64,000 nt of DNA from Microbacterium sp. SORGH_AS_0969 (GTDB taxonomy: Bacteria > Actinomycetota > Actinomycetes > Actinomycetales > Microbacteriaceae): NCBI RefSeq assembly GCF_030818255.1, contig NZ_JAUTAG010000001.1, positions 2,976,001 through 3,040,000 of the forward strand, read 5' to 3'. Position numbers and translations under genes: made by a program. The notes below the pieces were generated by a model. It was not told where the DNA came from and made no database searches. It worked only from the letters and a program-made list of their open reading frames with translations. Of this stretch, positions 9,275 through 18,059 are shown in pieces; the stretch's first letter is position 1; each line of letters begins with the position of its first letter.

Positions 9275-10593
9275 CAGCGCCTCCTCGGGGTCGGTGGGGT
9301 CTGGACGGGGATGCTCTGCGTCGCGGTCGGTCTGAGTGTGACCTTGGGCGTCGGATCATCGCTGTCGTGGGTGCGCCAGTCGTCGGGCAGGAGGTAGTCG
9401 AGGACATCGTCGACGCTGACGCAGCCGACGAGCCGGTGCGCCTGGTCGATGACGGGCAGCGAGACGAGGTTGTAGCTCGCCAGGAGCCGAGCCGCTTCGG
9501 CCGCCGTCGCGTCTGCGGGCACCGGCTCGAGCGTGTCGTCGATGATGGCGCCGAGGCGCTCGTGCGGCGGGTAGCGGAGCATCCGCTGGAAGTGCACGGT
9601 GCCGAGGAGCCGCCCCGTCGGCGTCTCGTAGGGCGGCAGGGTGATGAAGACGGATGCCGCGAGAGCGGGGTGCAACTCGTGGCGGCGGATGAGGGCCAGG
9701 GCCTCGGCCACGGTGGCATCCGCCGACAGCACGATGGGCTCCGGGGTCATGAGACCGCCGGCGGTGTCGGGGCCGTACTGAAGAAGGGCGCGCACGTCGT
9801 CGGCCTCCTCGGGCTCCATGAGCTCGAGCAGCTGCTCCGAACGGGACTCGGGCAACTGGCCGAGGAGGTCGGCCGCGTCGTCGGGCTCCATGGCATCCAG
9901 GATGTCGGCGGCGCGCTCGTCGCCGAGCTGCTCGAGGATGTGCACCTGCTCGTCTTCGGGCATCTCTTCGAGGGCATCGGCGAGACGGTCGTCGCTGAGC
10001 TCTTCAGCGACCTCGATGAGGCGCTCCTCGGGCAGGTCGAGCAGGGTGTTGGCGAGATCGGCCGGCTTGAGCTCGGAGTACGTCGCGACGAGCTGCTCGG
10101 CCGACTGCGCTTCGCCCGGCGTCTGGTTCTCGCGCACCTCGGTCCACGCCGCGAACGTCGTGGCCCCTTTCGCGAACGGGGAGGCGCTCGTTCGCGGGCG
10201 ACGAAGGAACAGCTGGCCCACGTCCCATTCGCCGAGGCGGTTGCGCTCGATCGCGACGTCCTCGATCACGGCTGTACCCGAGCCGTCGACCAGGCTCACG
10301 CGGCGGCCGAGCATCTCGGCCATGACGCGGACCTCGCCGCCGCGCTGCTGGAATCGGCGCACATTGATGAGGCCGGTCGTGATGACCTGACCGGCCTGGA
10401 TGGAGGTGACGCGTCCGATGGACACGAACACATGTCGGCGCCCGGGAATCTCGACGACGAGCCCCACGACGCGCGGCGCGGCTGACGCGCGGTAGATCAC
10501 CACGACGTCTCGCACCTTCCCCAGGCGGTCGCCCGCCGGATCGAACACCGTGCAGCCCGCCAAGCGGGCGACGAAAACCCTTTGCGTGCTCAC
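9274..10593 (-). CDS. PRC-barrel, MgtE_N and CBS domain protein lacking a transporter domain
   Basis: 439 residues. A PRC-barrel-like domain (about 1-60 and a second around 80-130) is followed by the MgtE intracellular superhelix (about 170-275, repeated LxxLxE/DD units such as EEMPEDEQVHILEQL). Two CBS domains follow (about 285-410). This is the Mg2+-sensing cytosolic half of MgtE without its membrane channel. It is therefore more likely a sensor or regulator working with the adjacent DUF1003 membrane protein than a transporter. The GTG start has TACGCT six bases upstream, so it is probably leaderless. Confidence 0.87.
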   Translation of the reverse strand: MSTQRVFVARLAGCTVFDPAGDRLGKVRDVVVIYRASAAPRVVGLVVEIPGRRHVFVSIGRVTSIQAGQVITTGLINVRRFQQRGGEVRVMAEMLGRRVSLVDGSGTAVIEDVAIERNRLGEWDVGQLFLRRPRTSASPFAKGATTFAAWTEVRENQTPGEAQSAEQLVATYSELKPADLANTLLDLPEERLIEVAEELSDDRLADALEEMPEDEQVHILEQLGDERAADILDAMEPDDAADLLGQLPESRSEQLLELMEPEEADDVRALLQYGPDTAGGLMTPEPIVLSADATVAEALALIRRHELHPALAASVFITLPPYETPTGRLLGTVHFQRMLRYPPHERLGAIIDDTLEPVPADATAAEAARLLASYNLVSLPVIDQAHRLVGCVSVDDVLDYLLPDDWRTHDSDDPTPKVTLRPTATQSIPVQTPPTPRRR

Positions 10594-10599
10594 CGGTAC

Positions 10600-10605
10600 A
10601 GCGTA
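10600..10605 (-). promoter_or_regulatory. -10 element of the CBS/MgtE_N - DUF1003 - mrp operon (leaderless)
   Basis: TACGCT on the minus strand lies six bases before GTG 10593, the first start of the three-gene operon. Confidence 0.55.
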
Positions 10606-10665
10606 GTCCGCAGCTCATCGCGAACACCTCGGTGACGCCTCAGGAGCGCGTGACAAGATGGTGAA

Positions 10666-11421
10666 ATGAGTATGTTGACGGGGCGGCCGGGAGCCGGGCG
10701 CGACGAGGTCGGCGAGAAGGTCGCGTCGTTCCCGACGTACGAGCAGGCCCAGAAGGCCGTGTCCTCCCTCATCGCCGGCGAGGTACCCGCGCGCGACATC
10801 GCGATCGTGGGGACCGGGCTCCGGTCCGTCGAACGCATCACGGGCCGTCTCGGATACGCCACGGCCGCGCGATCCGGGGCGCTGAACGGTCTGATGATCG
10901 GTCTGCTCTTCGCCTTCATCTTCGTGCTCGGTCAGCCCACGGCGCAGGTCGCGACCTTCCTCGGCGTGCTGCTCGTGGGCATGGCGCTCGGAATGCTCCT
11001 GAGCCTCGGCACCTACTCGATCATCCGGCGCCGACGGGACTTCGCGTCGGTCATGCAGGTCACCGCCGACCACTACGACGTCTGCGTGGCCGCCCCCAGC
11101 CTCCACAAGGCTCGGGGAGTGCTCGGACCGACTGGCGCCGCGCGCACGGTGGTCGCACGCCCGCCCGTCTCGGTGGACGATGCTCCGCCGCAGTACGGCG
11201 AACGGGTGGCCCCGGGTACCGCCTCGCCGTCAACCCCGCGTCCCGCCGCTCCGAGCGCCGCGCCCGCGTCGGACGAGCCTCCGCGCTACGGAGAACGCAT
11301 CGTTCCGCCCACGCCGCAGGCCCATCCGGACGAGTCGGCCGGCACCGGGTCCGCCGATGCTGACGCTGCCGCCGGGGAGCCGCGAGGCGACGCGCCCGAG
11401 GCTCCACGCGAAGAGCGGTGA
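10666..11421 (+). CDS. General stress protein 17M-like membrane protein with proline-rich tail
   Basis: 251 residues. The N-terminal domain (about 18-65, FPTYEQAQKAVSSLIAGEVP) matches the YflT/GSP17M fold. Two transmembrane helices (about 80-115) and a basic segment follow. The C-terminal ~110 residues are disordered and contain two copies of a PPxYGERxxP motif (around 184 and 205). The function is unknown; Rv1234-like proteins hold the same position next to mrp/CBS genes. CAAGAT sits six bases before ATG 10666. The next gene overlaps the stop by four bases. Confidence 0.75.
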   Translation: MSMLTGRPGAGRDEVGEKVASFPTYEQAQKAVSSLIAGEVPARDIAIVGTGLRSVERITGRLGYATAARSGALNGLMIGLLFAFIFVLGQPTAQVATFLGVLLVGMALGMLLSLGTYSIIRRRRDFASVMQVTADHYDVCVAAPSLHKARGVLGPTGAARTVVARPPVSVDDAPPQYGERVAPGTASPSTPRPAAPSAAPASDEPPRYGERIVPPTPQAHPDESAGTGSADADAAAGEPRGDAPEAPREER

Positions 11422-12089
11422 CCGCCGAACCGGTCCGGATCCCGGTCGAGTTGCCGGGCGGCGCGTCGAGCGTGTCGGGGCTCTGGGAAGCGCCCGACGG
11501 CGCGTCCGCCACGGTCGCCGTCGCCCACGGGGCGGGCGCGGGCATGACGCACCCGTTCCTCGAGGGTCTTGCCGCGGCCCTCGTCGAAGACGGTTTCGCC
11601 GTGCTGCGGTTCGTCTTCCCGTACGTCGAGGCGGGACGCCGGATGCCGGGACCCGTCGCCGCGGCCACGAGCACCTGGGCGGGTGCGCAGTCGTGGTGCG
11701 CTGAGGCCTCGACACCGGGGATCTTCGTCGCGGCAGGGAAGTCGTACGGCGGGCGCATGGCCTCCGTCGCCGCGAGTGAGGGACTCCTCAGCCCCGCCGG
11801 ACTCGTCTACCTCGGCTACCCCCTGCACCCTCCCGGCCGGCCGGACAAGCCGCGGGTCGAACACCTGCCTCGGGTGAAACCGCCGCAGCTGTTCGTCGAG
11901 GGAGAGAACGACCCCTTCGTCGACCCTCACGAGCAACTCATGGAGGCAGTGAACTCGTGCTCGGATGCCCGCGTGCACTGGATCGCCGGCGCGAACCACT
12001 CGTTCGAGGTGAAGGGCGCGCGGCGCCCGGCGGACGCGATCGGTGCGGGATTGGCGCCGGTGCTGGCGGAGTTCGTCCGGTCGCTGTGA
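11418..12089 (+). CDS. KANL3/Tex30-type alpha/beta hydrolase
   Basis: 223 residues. Oxyanion loop HGAGAGMTHPF (about 36-46), nucleophile elbow GKSYGGRMAS (Ser about 112), acid in GENDPFVD and His in GANHSFEV form a complete triad. This small hydrolase clade is widespread in actinobacteria but its substrate is unknown. GTG 11418 overlaps the preceding stress-protein stop. The stop is only three bases from the end of the convergent lipoprotein gene, with no room for a terminator. Confidence 0.82.
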   Translation: MTAEPVRIPVELPGGASSVSGLWEAPDGASATVAVAHGAGAGMTHPFLEGLAAALVEDGFAVLRFVFPYVEAGRRMPGPVAAATSTWAGAQSWCAEASTPGIFVAAGKSYGGRMASVAASEGLLSPAGLVYLGYPLHPPGRPDKPRVEHLPRVKPPQLFVEGENDPFVDPHEQLMEAVNSCSDARVHWIAGANHSFEVKGARRPADAIGAGLAPVLAEFVRSL

Positions 12090-12092
12090 GGG

Positions 12093-12578
12093 TTATGGGC
12101 GCTGGTCTTCGGACAGGGTGCCGCAGCGGGAGATGGCGAGGAGGTCGATGGCTTTGCGGCCGTCGATTGTTCTCTCGCTCATGCCGAGCGACATCCGGGG
12201 GGAGTCGCGGACCATATAGATTTGCGCAAAGTTGACGGGCACGCCCAGATCGTGGGCTCGCCAACCGTCACCGACTGCGTCGGGGAATCGCGCGATGAAT
12301 GAGGAAATGTCAAACGAGTCGTCGACGTATACCTCCCACTGACCTGTGTAAAAGCTGCCGCGGCCAGCTCCGAACGTGAGGTTGTCGCCACAACTGTACG
12401 GCTCGAAGGATTCATTTGGAACGATCTCTTTCGGGTCGGGAACAAGATCTGCCACTTGCCTCAGAACGTCATTCGTCTCAGCGCGCACCTGATCGTACGT
12501 AGGGGGAGAGTCTGCGCAACCGCTGAGCATCAGCGCGCCGGCGGTCGTCAAGGCGAGGAGAGCGAGAGCCGCTTTCAT
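12093..12578 (-). CDS. Secreted lipoprotein of unknown function
   Basis: 161 residues with a lipoprotein signal peptide: KAALALLALTTAGALMLSGC, with the lipobox Cys at about 21. The mature part is acidic and contains two further Cys (YSCGDN and SRCGTL) that could form a disulfide. I recognise no catalytic motif. Its ATG overlaps the stop of the upstream hydrolase by four bases. Codon use is noticeably more A/T-rich than neighbours (for example around 12190-12440), a sign of relaxed selection or acquisition. An immunity or accessory role for the hydrolase is possible but is only inference. Confidence 0.72.
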   Translation of the reverse strand: MKAALALLALTTAGALMLSGCADSPPTYDQVRAETNDVLRQVADLVPDPKEIVPNESFEPYSCGDNLTFGAGRGSFYTGQWEVYVDDSFDISSFIARFPDAVGDGWRAHDLGVPVNFAQIYMVRDSPRMSLGMSERTIDGRKAIDLLAISRCGTLSEDQRP

Positions 12579-14302
12579 AGTTGCTTCCCTTGCGTGAGGA
12601 GGAGCGAGTAAACGGAATAGAGAACCGGTCCGTTTATCGACTCGTCGTCGCTCATCAGTGCGTTGTGATGTTCCACGCTGTCCGAAAGGATGCCCACTGG
12701 GCCGCCGATAATGACGTTCCGCGGGTTGAGCCCCGGGAGTTCCGTGTCGACGATCTGTACGCCCGGAAAGGACTCCGGGGGCACGCTGAACCCGAGATCT
12801 GCGAGGCTCAAACCCGCGTAGTAGCGGTTGATATCGTCCGGTGCCTGCGCGGCGAAGTAACGCGTTTGCGGATCGGGCGTGTACGGTCCGATGGCGCCGA
12901 CTGTCGCGGCCATGAAGCGCGCATCAACGGTTCCGCCGTATGCCTCTGCTGCACTGCCGATGGCACCGGCGTACGAGTGCTCGTAGCTCATGGTCCACAC
13001 ACCGGGTGCCGTGGCCTCGACCCCTTGGACGAAGTTCGCGTACTCCGGCGCCCGCTGCGAAGCGTATGTGCTGAGCTGGGGCCCACCCCCGAGGGGGATC
13101 TCGCTCAGTTGCGGCATTGGTCCCGTCATGACGGTGAAGCTCATGACGGATCCCTGCCCGGCTCTCGTCTGCCAGTTCGCGAACCGCGTCACCGGCTCAT
13201 CGCCGAAGAACGACTCCGCCCGCGTGTTCGTCCCCGGTACGACGAACAGCGCCGAGGTCGCTGTCGCCGGATCGCCCGACATCTCGATGAGCGAGCCATG
13301 GTCGGGGTTCCACGCGTAGAGCTGCTTCCGTCCGTCCTGGACGGCCTGGAAGTAGGCGATCTCCCGATCGAGGTCGCTCACCCGGCGGTTCGCCTCCGCA
13401 AGCGGGATCCGAAGGGAGTGTCCGAGGTCATCGACGACGCCGACGGCGTCCAGCCGCTGGCGGCGGAGTTCTTCGACCCGCGACGCGGCCCGCGCGCGAT
13501 TGGCGGCGACGCGGGCCGCGATCGCCACGCCGTCGAGGTTCCCGATCACCGCGGGGATCGCTGCGGTCAGCTGTGCGGCCGTGGCGACGGGCAGGGCATT
13601 CCACCAGGCGGCCACGGCCGCCGGGCGGGTGCGATGAAGGATGCCGATCCACTCCGGGTGCGCGGTGAGGAGAGCGGCTGCGCCTGAGCCCCCGTGCTCC
13701 GCCAACCGGGCGAGAAGCGGTACGGCCGCGGCATCCGTGATCGATGTCGACGCTTCGGCGACGAGTTCTTCATCGATACTCAGAACATTCGACAGCGACC
13801 AGGGAATCTCGGGGATCGCCCGCAGCGACGCCGTGCATGAATCGACCGCAGCGTCCCATCTGTCGACGAGGGCCGCGCAGTCGCGACGGAATGCGGCTTC
13901 CTCGTCTGCGCGCACGGCGTCCGCCACGGCCCGACCGAAGCGATCATCGGGAAGGGGTGCCTGGTGCAGACCGGTGACCGAGCGCCGCGCGATGCGCTCG
14001 ACCAGCGCATCGCGCTCGCGTTCGATCGCCTCGAGCTCGTCCGCCAGCGTTTCGATCGCGGTGCAAGCCAGGCCGAGTCCCGTCGCGATCTCGACCGCCG
14101 CCGGGCCGATCGTGATCAGCGCGTCCTGCAGATCCTGTGCCTCCGGCGCGCGGTACACCGCGGGGAGCATCCCCCAGGCGAGCAGGATGTCCTCGGTGGT
14201 CAGTCGCAGAGGCGCGACCGCGTGGCGCACTGCCTCCGCGCAGCGGCGGAGCTCGCCGGGGCTCGCGGGGCCGACCGGAATCGCTGCGGTAGCGATGGTC
14301 AT
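12575..14302 (-). CDS. DUF1023-like (Abhydrolase_8) alpha/beta hydrolase
   Basis: 575 residues. The N-terminal ~300 residues are alpha-helical and lack a signal peptide. The C-terminal part (about 330-560) resembles the DUF1023 hydrolase family: LFVVPGTNTRAESFFG, then the nucleophile-like VWTMSYEHSYAGAIGSAAEAYG and a C-terminal SVEHHN. The usual GHSYGS elbow reads EHSYAG here, so activity is uncertain. The ATG at 14302 overlaps the stop of the small WXG100-like gene, and the stop overlaps the lipoprotein start. The set forms a three-gene operon resembling actinobacterial type VII-exported hydrolases. Confidence 0.7.
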   Translation of the reverse strand: MTIATAAIPVGPASPGELRRCAEAVRHAVAPLRLTTEDILLAWGMLPAVYRAPEAQDLQDALITIGPAAVEIATGLGLACTAIETLADELEAIERERDALVERIARRSVTGLHQAPLPDDRFGRAVADAVRADEEAAFRRDCAALVDRWDAAVDSCTASLRAIPEIPWSLSNVLSIDEELVAEASTSITDAAAVPLLARLAEHGGSGAAALLTAHPEWIGILHRTRPAAVAAWWNALPVATAAQLTAAIPAVIGNLDGVAIAARVAANRARAASRVEELRRQRLDAVGVVDDLGHSLRIPLAEANRRVSDLDREIAYFQAVQDGRKQLYAWNPDHGSLIEMSGDPATATSALFVVPGTNTRAESFFGDEPVTRFANWQTRAGQGSVMSFTVMTGPMPQLSEIPLGGGPQLSTYASQRAPEYANFVQGVEATAPGVWTMSYEHSYAGAIGSAAEAYGGTVDARFMAATVGAIGPYTPDPQTRYFAAQAPDDINRYYAGLSLADLGFSVPPESFPGVQIVDTELPGLNPRNVIIGGPVGILSDSVEHHNALMSDDESINGPVLYSVYSLLLTQGKQL

Positions 14303-14652
14303 GACGGGCGCGCACCGAATCGCGAAGGGTCGAACAGTGGTGCTGCGGTACGTCCATCGGCCGCGGAGGTCGTCGCCGCCATCTGGTCGTCGGCCGACAC
14401 GTAGGCGGCGATGATCCGGCGAAGAGCCGCCACGGCGGCGAGACCGTGCGAGACCATCCCGCGCGACAGCCGCACGCGAGGCTCCGCGCCGTCGTCGAAC
14501 GCCGCGTGCGCCGACGTCGCTCCCGACAGGGCGGTGCTGAGCGCGTCGACGGCATCTCGGAGCGCATCGGAACACGCGAGCGTCTCGTCGAGGGCACGTC
14601 GCAGTCGGTCGGCGATCCCGATGACCTGGTCGGGCTGCAGCGCATAGGACAT
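14299..14652 (-). CDS. Small WXG100-like helical protein
   Basis: 117 residues, mostly alpha-helical, opening with YALQPDQVIGIADRLRRALD and containing regular Ala/Leu heptads like ESX/WXG100 helical-hairpin proteins. There is no clear WXG; HGLAAVAALRRI lies near the expected turn. It is the first gene of an overlapping trio with the DUF1023-like hydrolase and a lipoprotein, a place often held by ESAT-6-like partners. TAACAT lies six bases before ATG 14652, indicating a leaderless mRNA. The type VII link is inference from position and fold pattern. Confidence 0.62.
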   Translation of the reverse strand: MSYALQPDQVIGIADRLRRALDETLACSDALRDAVDALSTALSGATSAHAAFDDGAEPRVRLSRGMVSHGLAAVAALRRIIAAYVSADDQMAATTSAADGRTAAPLFDPSRFGARPS

Positions 14653-14658
14653 GCCGGG

Positions 14659-14664
14659 ATGTTA
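14659..14664 (-). promoter_or_regulatory. -10 element of the WXG-like / hydrolase / lipoprotein operon
   Basis: TAACAT on the minus strand is six bases before the ATG at 14652. Confidence 0.5.
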
Positions 14665-14734
14665 GGGACTTTCGCGGCGCGCGATTTTCACCCTGTGGAC
14701 AGCTCGACGACCTTTCACCCGCCGCGCCGGACGG

Positions 14735-16516
14735 TCATCGTCCGGCGGCGTAGCCCTGCATCCCGCGAGGGTTGGCGGCTGCCCAGAGCAGTCCGCTCGC
14801 GTCCCGACCGACGGCACTCACCCGGCCCAACGCCCAGTCGCCGGCCACGGTCACCCGGTGGCCCCGCCGCTCGAGTTCCTCGATCACCCCGTCGCCGATC
14901 CGCCTCTCGGCCATCGCCCCTGCCGGAGTCCACGTGCGCGGCCAGAACGAGTCGGCGATCGCCGTCGTGTGAAGGGTCGGGGCGTCGATCGCCTGCTGCG
15001 GCGTGTAACCGCCGACGAGCATGCGCAGGAGCACCGGCAACTGCCACTGGTCCTGCTGGTCGCCACCCGGAGACCCGAGGGCGGTGACCTCGTCTCCTCG
15101 CGTGAGAAGGGTCGGCGTCAGAGTGGTTCGGGGTCGTCGCCGCGGGGTGAGCGAGGCGGGGTGACCCGGAAACAGCCAGGTCATCTGCAGGCGGGTACCG
15201 AGGCAGAACCCGAGTTCGGGGACGGTCGGCGAGGACTGCAACCACCCGCCCGACGGCGTCGCCGAGACCGCGTTTCCCCAGCGGTCGATGACGTCGATGT
15301 GGCAGGTATCCCCGCGCGTCTGCCCTGAACGATCAACCGTGGGTTCACCCGTTGCTCCGGCGGCGACACCCGCTTCGGTCCGCAGAGGAGGAATCACCGG
15401 ATGCCGTCCCTCGGGCGCCCCGGGACGGAACTCGCGCGACGCCTCGTCGCCGATCAGACCCCGCCGCTGCGTGACGTAGTCGTCCGCCAGCAGGGCAGCG
15501 GGGGAGACCGTTCCGTCGCCGTCGCCGAACCACGCATCGCGATCCGCGTAGGCGAGCTTCTGCGCCTCGAGGACGGTGTGCGCACCGAGCCCGGTGCCGA
15601 TGTCGAGTGCGTCGTCGTCGAACGGCTCAAGGAGCTTGAGGGTCTGCAGCAGCGCGGGACCTTGCGTCCACACCCCCGGCTTGTAGACGTCCCACCCGCG
15701 GAAGCGAGCGGAGACGGCGGCTTCGACCCCGGCGCGCCAGTCACGGACGTCGTCGGCACTCAGGACACCGCGGTGCTCTCCACCGTCGGAGTGCGCGTGC
15801 GGTCGGGAGAGGAACGCCGCGGCCGCGGGCAGGACATCGCCGGCCCATCGGTCGCGAGCGGCGTCGATGCGCTCTTCCCGGGAGTCGCCCGAGCGACCAG
15901 CCCCGACGAGTGCCTCCAGGACATCGGCGTACGCCGGGTTCCGCACGACGGTGTCCGGCGCGGGAGCCTCGCCGTTCGGCATCCATCGAGCGAGGGAAGA
16001 GGGCCAGTGGTCGCGGAACAGCGCGGCGACACGGCCGATCGTCATGGCCGCGCCCGCGACCAGAGGATGACCGTCGCGGGCGTAGCCGATGGCGTACGCG
16101 AGCACATCGGCGAGCTCCCACGTTCCGTGATCGCGGAGCAGCAGGAGCCATGCGTCGACGGCACCGGGCACCGTCGCGGCGAGCCCGCCGGCGCCGGGGA
16201 CGAGGTCGAGGCCGAGACCGGTCATGTGGGCGATCGTGGCGGCGGCGGGGGCCGGCCCCTGACCCATCAGGACGACGGGCTCAGGTGCCCCCGCGGGACG
16301 TACGAGCGCGACCAGGTCACCGCCGGGTCCGTTGAGATGAGGCTCGACGATGTGAAGCACGAAGGCGGCGGCGACGGCGGCATCGAACGCCGTGCCCCCG
16401 CGCTCGAGGACCGCCTGCGCGGTCGCCGTGGCGGTCCAGTGGGTGGATGCCGACATCCCGAACGTTCCCCGGAGGGTCGGGCGCGTGGTGAACGACGCCG
16501 GGGGAGTGAACGTCAC
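14735..16516 (-). CDS. Gamma-glutamyltransferase family protein
   Basis: 593 residues. Ntn-hydrolase of the GGT family, made as a precursor that cleaves itself before a Thr. That Thr is in GDTCHIDVID, near residue 396. The N-terminal part has the family LERGGTAFDAAVAAAFVLHI and PHLNGPGGD. The C-terminal small subunit contains RPRTTLTPTLL and LGSPGGDQQDQWQ. No signal peptide is visible, so the protein is probably cytosolic, unlike E. coli GGT. Starting at GTG 16516 it overlaps the pepP stop by four bases. Pairing with an aminopeptidase P suggests peptide or gamma-glutamyl compound salvage (inference). Confidence 0.87.
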   Translation of the reverse strand: MTFTPPASFTTRPTLRGTFGMSASTHWTATATAQAVLERGGTAFDAAVAAAFVLHIVEPHLNGPGGDLVALVRPAGAPEPVVLMGQGPAPAAATIAHMTGLGLDLVPGAGGLAATVPGAVDAWLLLLRDHGTWELADVLAYAIGYARDGHPLVAGAAMTIGRVAALFRDHWPSSLARWMPNGEAPAPDTVVRNPAYADVLEALVGAGRSGDSREERIDAARDRWAGDVLPAAAAFLSRPHAHSDGGEHRGVLSADDVRDWRAGVEAAVSARFRGWDVYKPGVWTQGPALLQTLKLLEPFDDDALDIGTGLGAHTVLEAQKLAYADRDAWFGDGDGTVSPAALLADDYVTQRRGLIGDEASREFRPGAPEGRHPVIPPLRTEAGVAAGATGEPTVDRSGQTRGDTCHIDVIDRWGNAVSATPSGGWLQSSPTVPELGFCLGTRLQMTWLFPGHPASLTPRRRPRTTLTPTLLTRGDEVTALGSPGGDQQDQWQLPVLLRMLVGGYTPQQAIDAPTLHTTAIADSFWPRTWTPAGAMAERRIGDGVIEELERRGHRVTVAGDWALGRVSAVGRDASGLLWAAANPRGMQGYAAGR

Positions 16517-17970
16517 CGCGACAGCCGAGCGATCCAGTCCTCGACCTCGTCGGCGGTCCGCGGGATACCGGCCGAGAGGTTGACGGGCCCGTCCGAGGTC
16601 ATGACGATGTCGTCCTCGATGCGCACGCCGATACCGCGATACTCCTCGGGGACGGTGAGGTCGTCGATCTGGAAGTAGAGCCCGGGCTCGATGGTGAACA
16701 CCATCCCCGGCTCGAGTAGACCGTCGTAGTACATCTCGCGACGAGCCTGAGCGCAGTCGTGTACGTCGATGCCGAGGTGATGGCTCGTGCCGTGGACCAT
16801 GTAGCGGCGGTGCTGGCCGCCGGTGTCGGCATCCAGGGCCTCTTGCGCCGTGACGGGGAGCAGGCCCCACTCGGCCACGCGAGCCGCGATGACCTCCATC
16901 GCGGCTTCATGGACGCGGCGGAACGGCACGCCGGGTCGCGCTGCCTCGAACGCCGCGTCGGCCGCTTCGCGAACCGCCTCATACACCCGGCGCTGCACCT
17001 CGGTGAACCGCCCCGAGACGGGGAGGGTGCGGGTGATGTCGGCGGTGTAGAGGCTGTCGACCTCGACGCCGGCGTCCACGAGGATGAGGTCCCCCGGCTT
17101 CACCGCGCCGTCGTTGCGTGTCCAGTGCAGGTAGCACGCGTGGGGTCCGGATGCCGCGATCGTGTCGTACCCGACCGCGTTGCCGTCGGCGCGGGCGCGC
17201 TGATGGAAGACCCCCTCGACGACGCGCTCCCCGCGGGGATGCTCGATGATGCGCGGGAGCTCCGCGACGATGTCGTCGAAGCCGCGAGCGGTGACCTCGA
17301 CCGCGAGGGCCATCTCGGCGAGCTCGAACTCGTCTTTGACCAGACGGAGCTCGGACACGAAACGCGTCAGCTCGTCGTCCTCGCCGACCGTGCGGTCGGC
17401 GTCGGAGGCCACGAAATCGGAGACGTGCGCCGTCGCCAGACCCAGGTCGGCCGCGACGCCGTCGAGGGCCGGGCGTGGCCCGATCCAGAACTCGCCCACG
17501 GACGCATCGGCGTAGAACTCGGGGGTGGTGCGGTCGGCCCGCTCGCGGAAGTAGAGCACGACCTCGTGACCCTCGTCACGCGGCTCGAAGACGAGCACGG
17601 AATCGGGCTCGGCATCCGATGCCCACCCGGTCAAGTGGGCGAAGGCCGAGTGCGCGCGGAAAGGGTAGTCGGTGTCGTTGCTGCGCTGCTTCAGTCCGCC
17701 GGCCGGGATCACGAGCCGCTGGCCGGGGAAGGCCGCGGAAACCTTCGCTCGACGGCGTGCCGCCCACGCCGCCTGCTCGCGCGGGCTCGGCAGCGAGTCC
17801 TCACGCTCGGCCCAGCCCGTCGAGATGGTCTCGAGGAAGCCCTTCGGGAACGGGGCCTTGCGGTTCGTCGTCGAGTTCGCGGGTGCGTCGGTCGCCTGCG
17901 GCTCCGCGGTGACGGGGGTGACGGACTGCTCGGAGGGGGCGATCGTGTCGCCGGTGGCGGGGGTGTCCAT
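16513..17970 (-). CDS. pepP: Xaa-Pro aminopeptidase (M24B)
   Basis: 485 residues. Removes the N-terminal residue from peptides with proline in position 2. An aminopeptidase P N-terminal domain (about 55-200, with AFPGQRLVIPAGG) precedes the pita-bread domain. The five dinuclear-metal ligands are present: Asp in LVDAGVEVDS and in TADITRTLPVSG, His in GTSHHLGIDVHD, Glu in FTIEPGLY and Glu in VRIEDDIV. The N-terminal ~45 residues are Thr/Ala-rich and probably disordered. The gammaglutamyltransferase gene follows with a GTGA overlap. Confidence 0.92.
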   Translation of the reverse strand: MDTPATGDTIAPSEQSVTPVTAEPQATDAPANSTTNRKAPFPKGFLETISTGWAEREDSLPSPREQAAWAARRRAKVSAAFPGQRLVIPAGGLKQRSNDTDYPFRAHSAFAHLTGWASDAEPDSVLVFEPRDEGHEVVLYFRERADRTTPEFYADASVGEFWIGPRPALDGVAADLGLATAHVSDFVASDADRTVGEDDELTRFVSELRLVKDEFELAEMALAVEVTARGFDDIVAELPRIIEHPRGERVVEGVFHQRARADGNAVGYDTIAASGPHACYLHWTRNDGAVKPGDLILVDAGVEVDSLYTADITRTLPVSGRFTEVQRRVYEAVREAADAAFEAARPGVPFRRVHEAAMEVIAARVAEWGLLPVTAQEALDADTGGQHRRYMVHGTSHHLGIDVHDCAQARREMYYDGLLEPGMVFTIEPGLYFQIDDLTVPEEYRGIGVRIEDDIVMTSDGPVNLSAGIPRTADEVEDWIARLSR

Positions 17971-18059
17971 TCCTCCAGTTTCGCACCGCTCGCGGGCGTC
18001 CGCTCGGGCTGCGCCCAGCGTGTCCTCGGCGCCGGGTGCGCGGCATCCGGAATCGTCCG

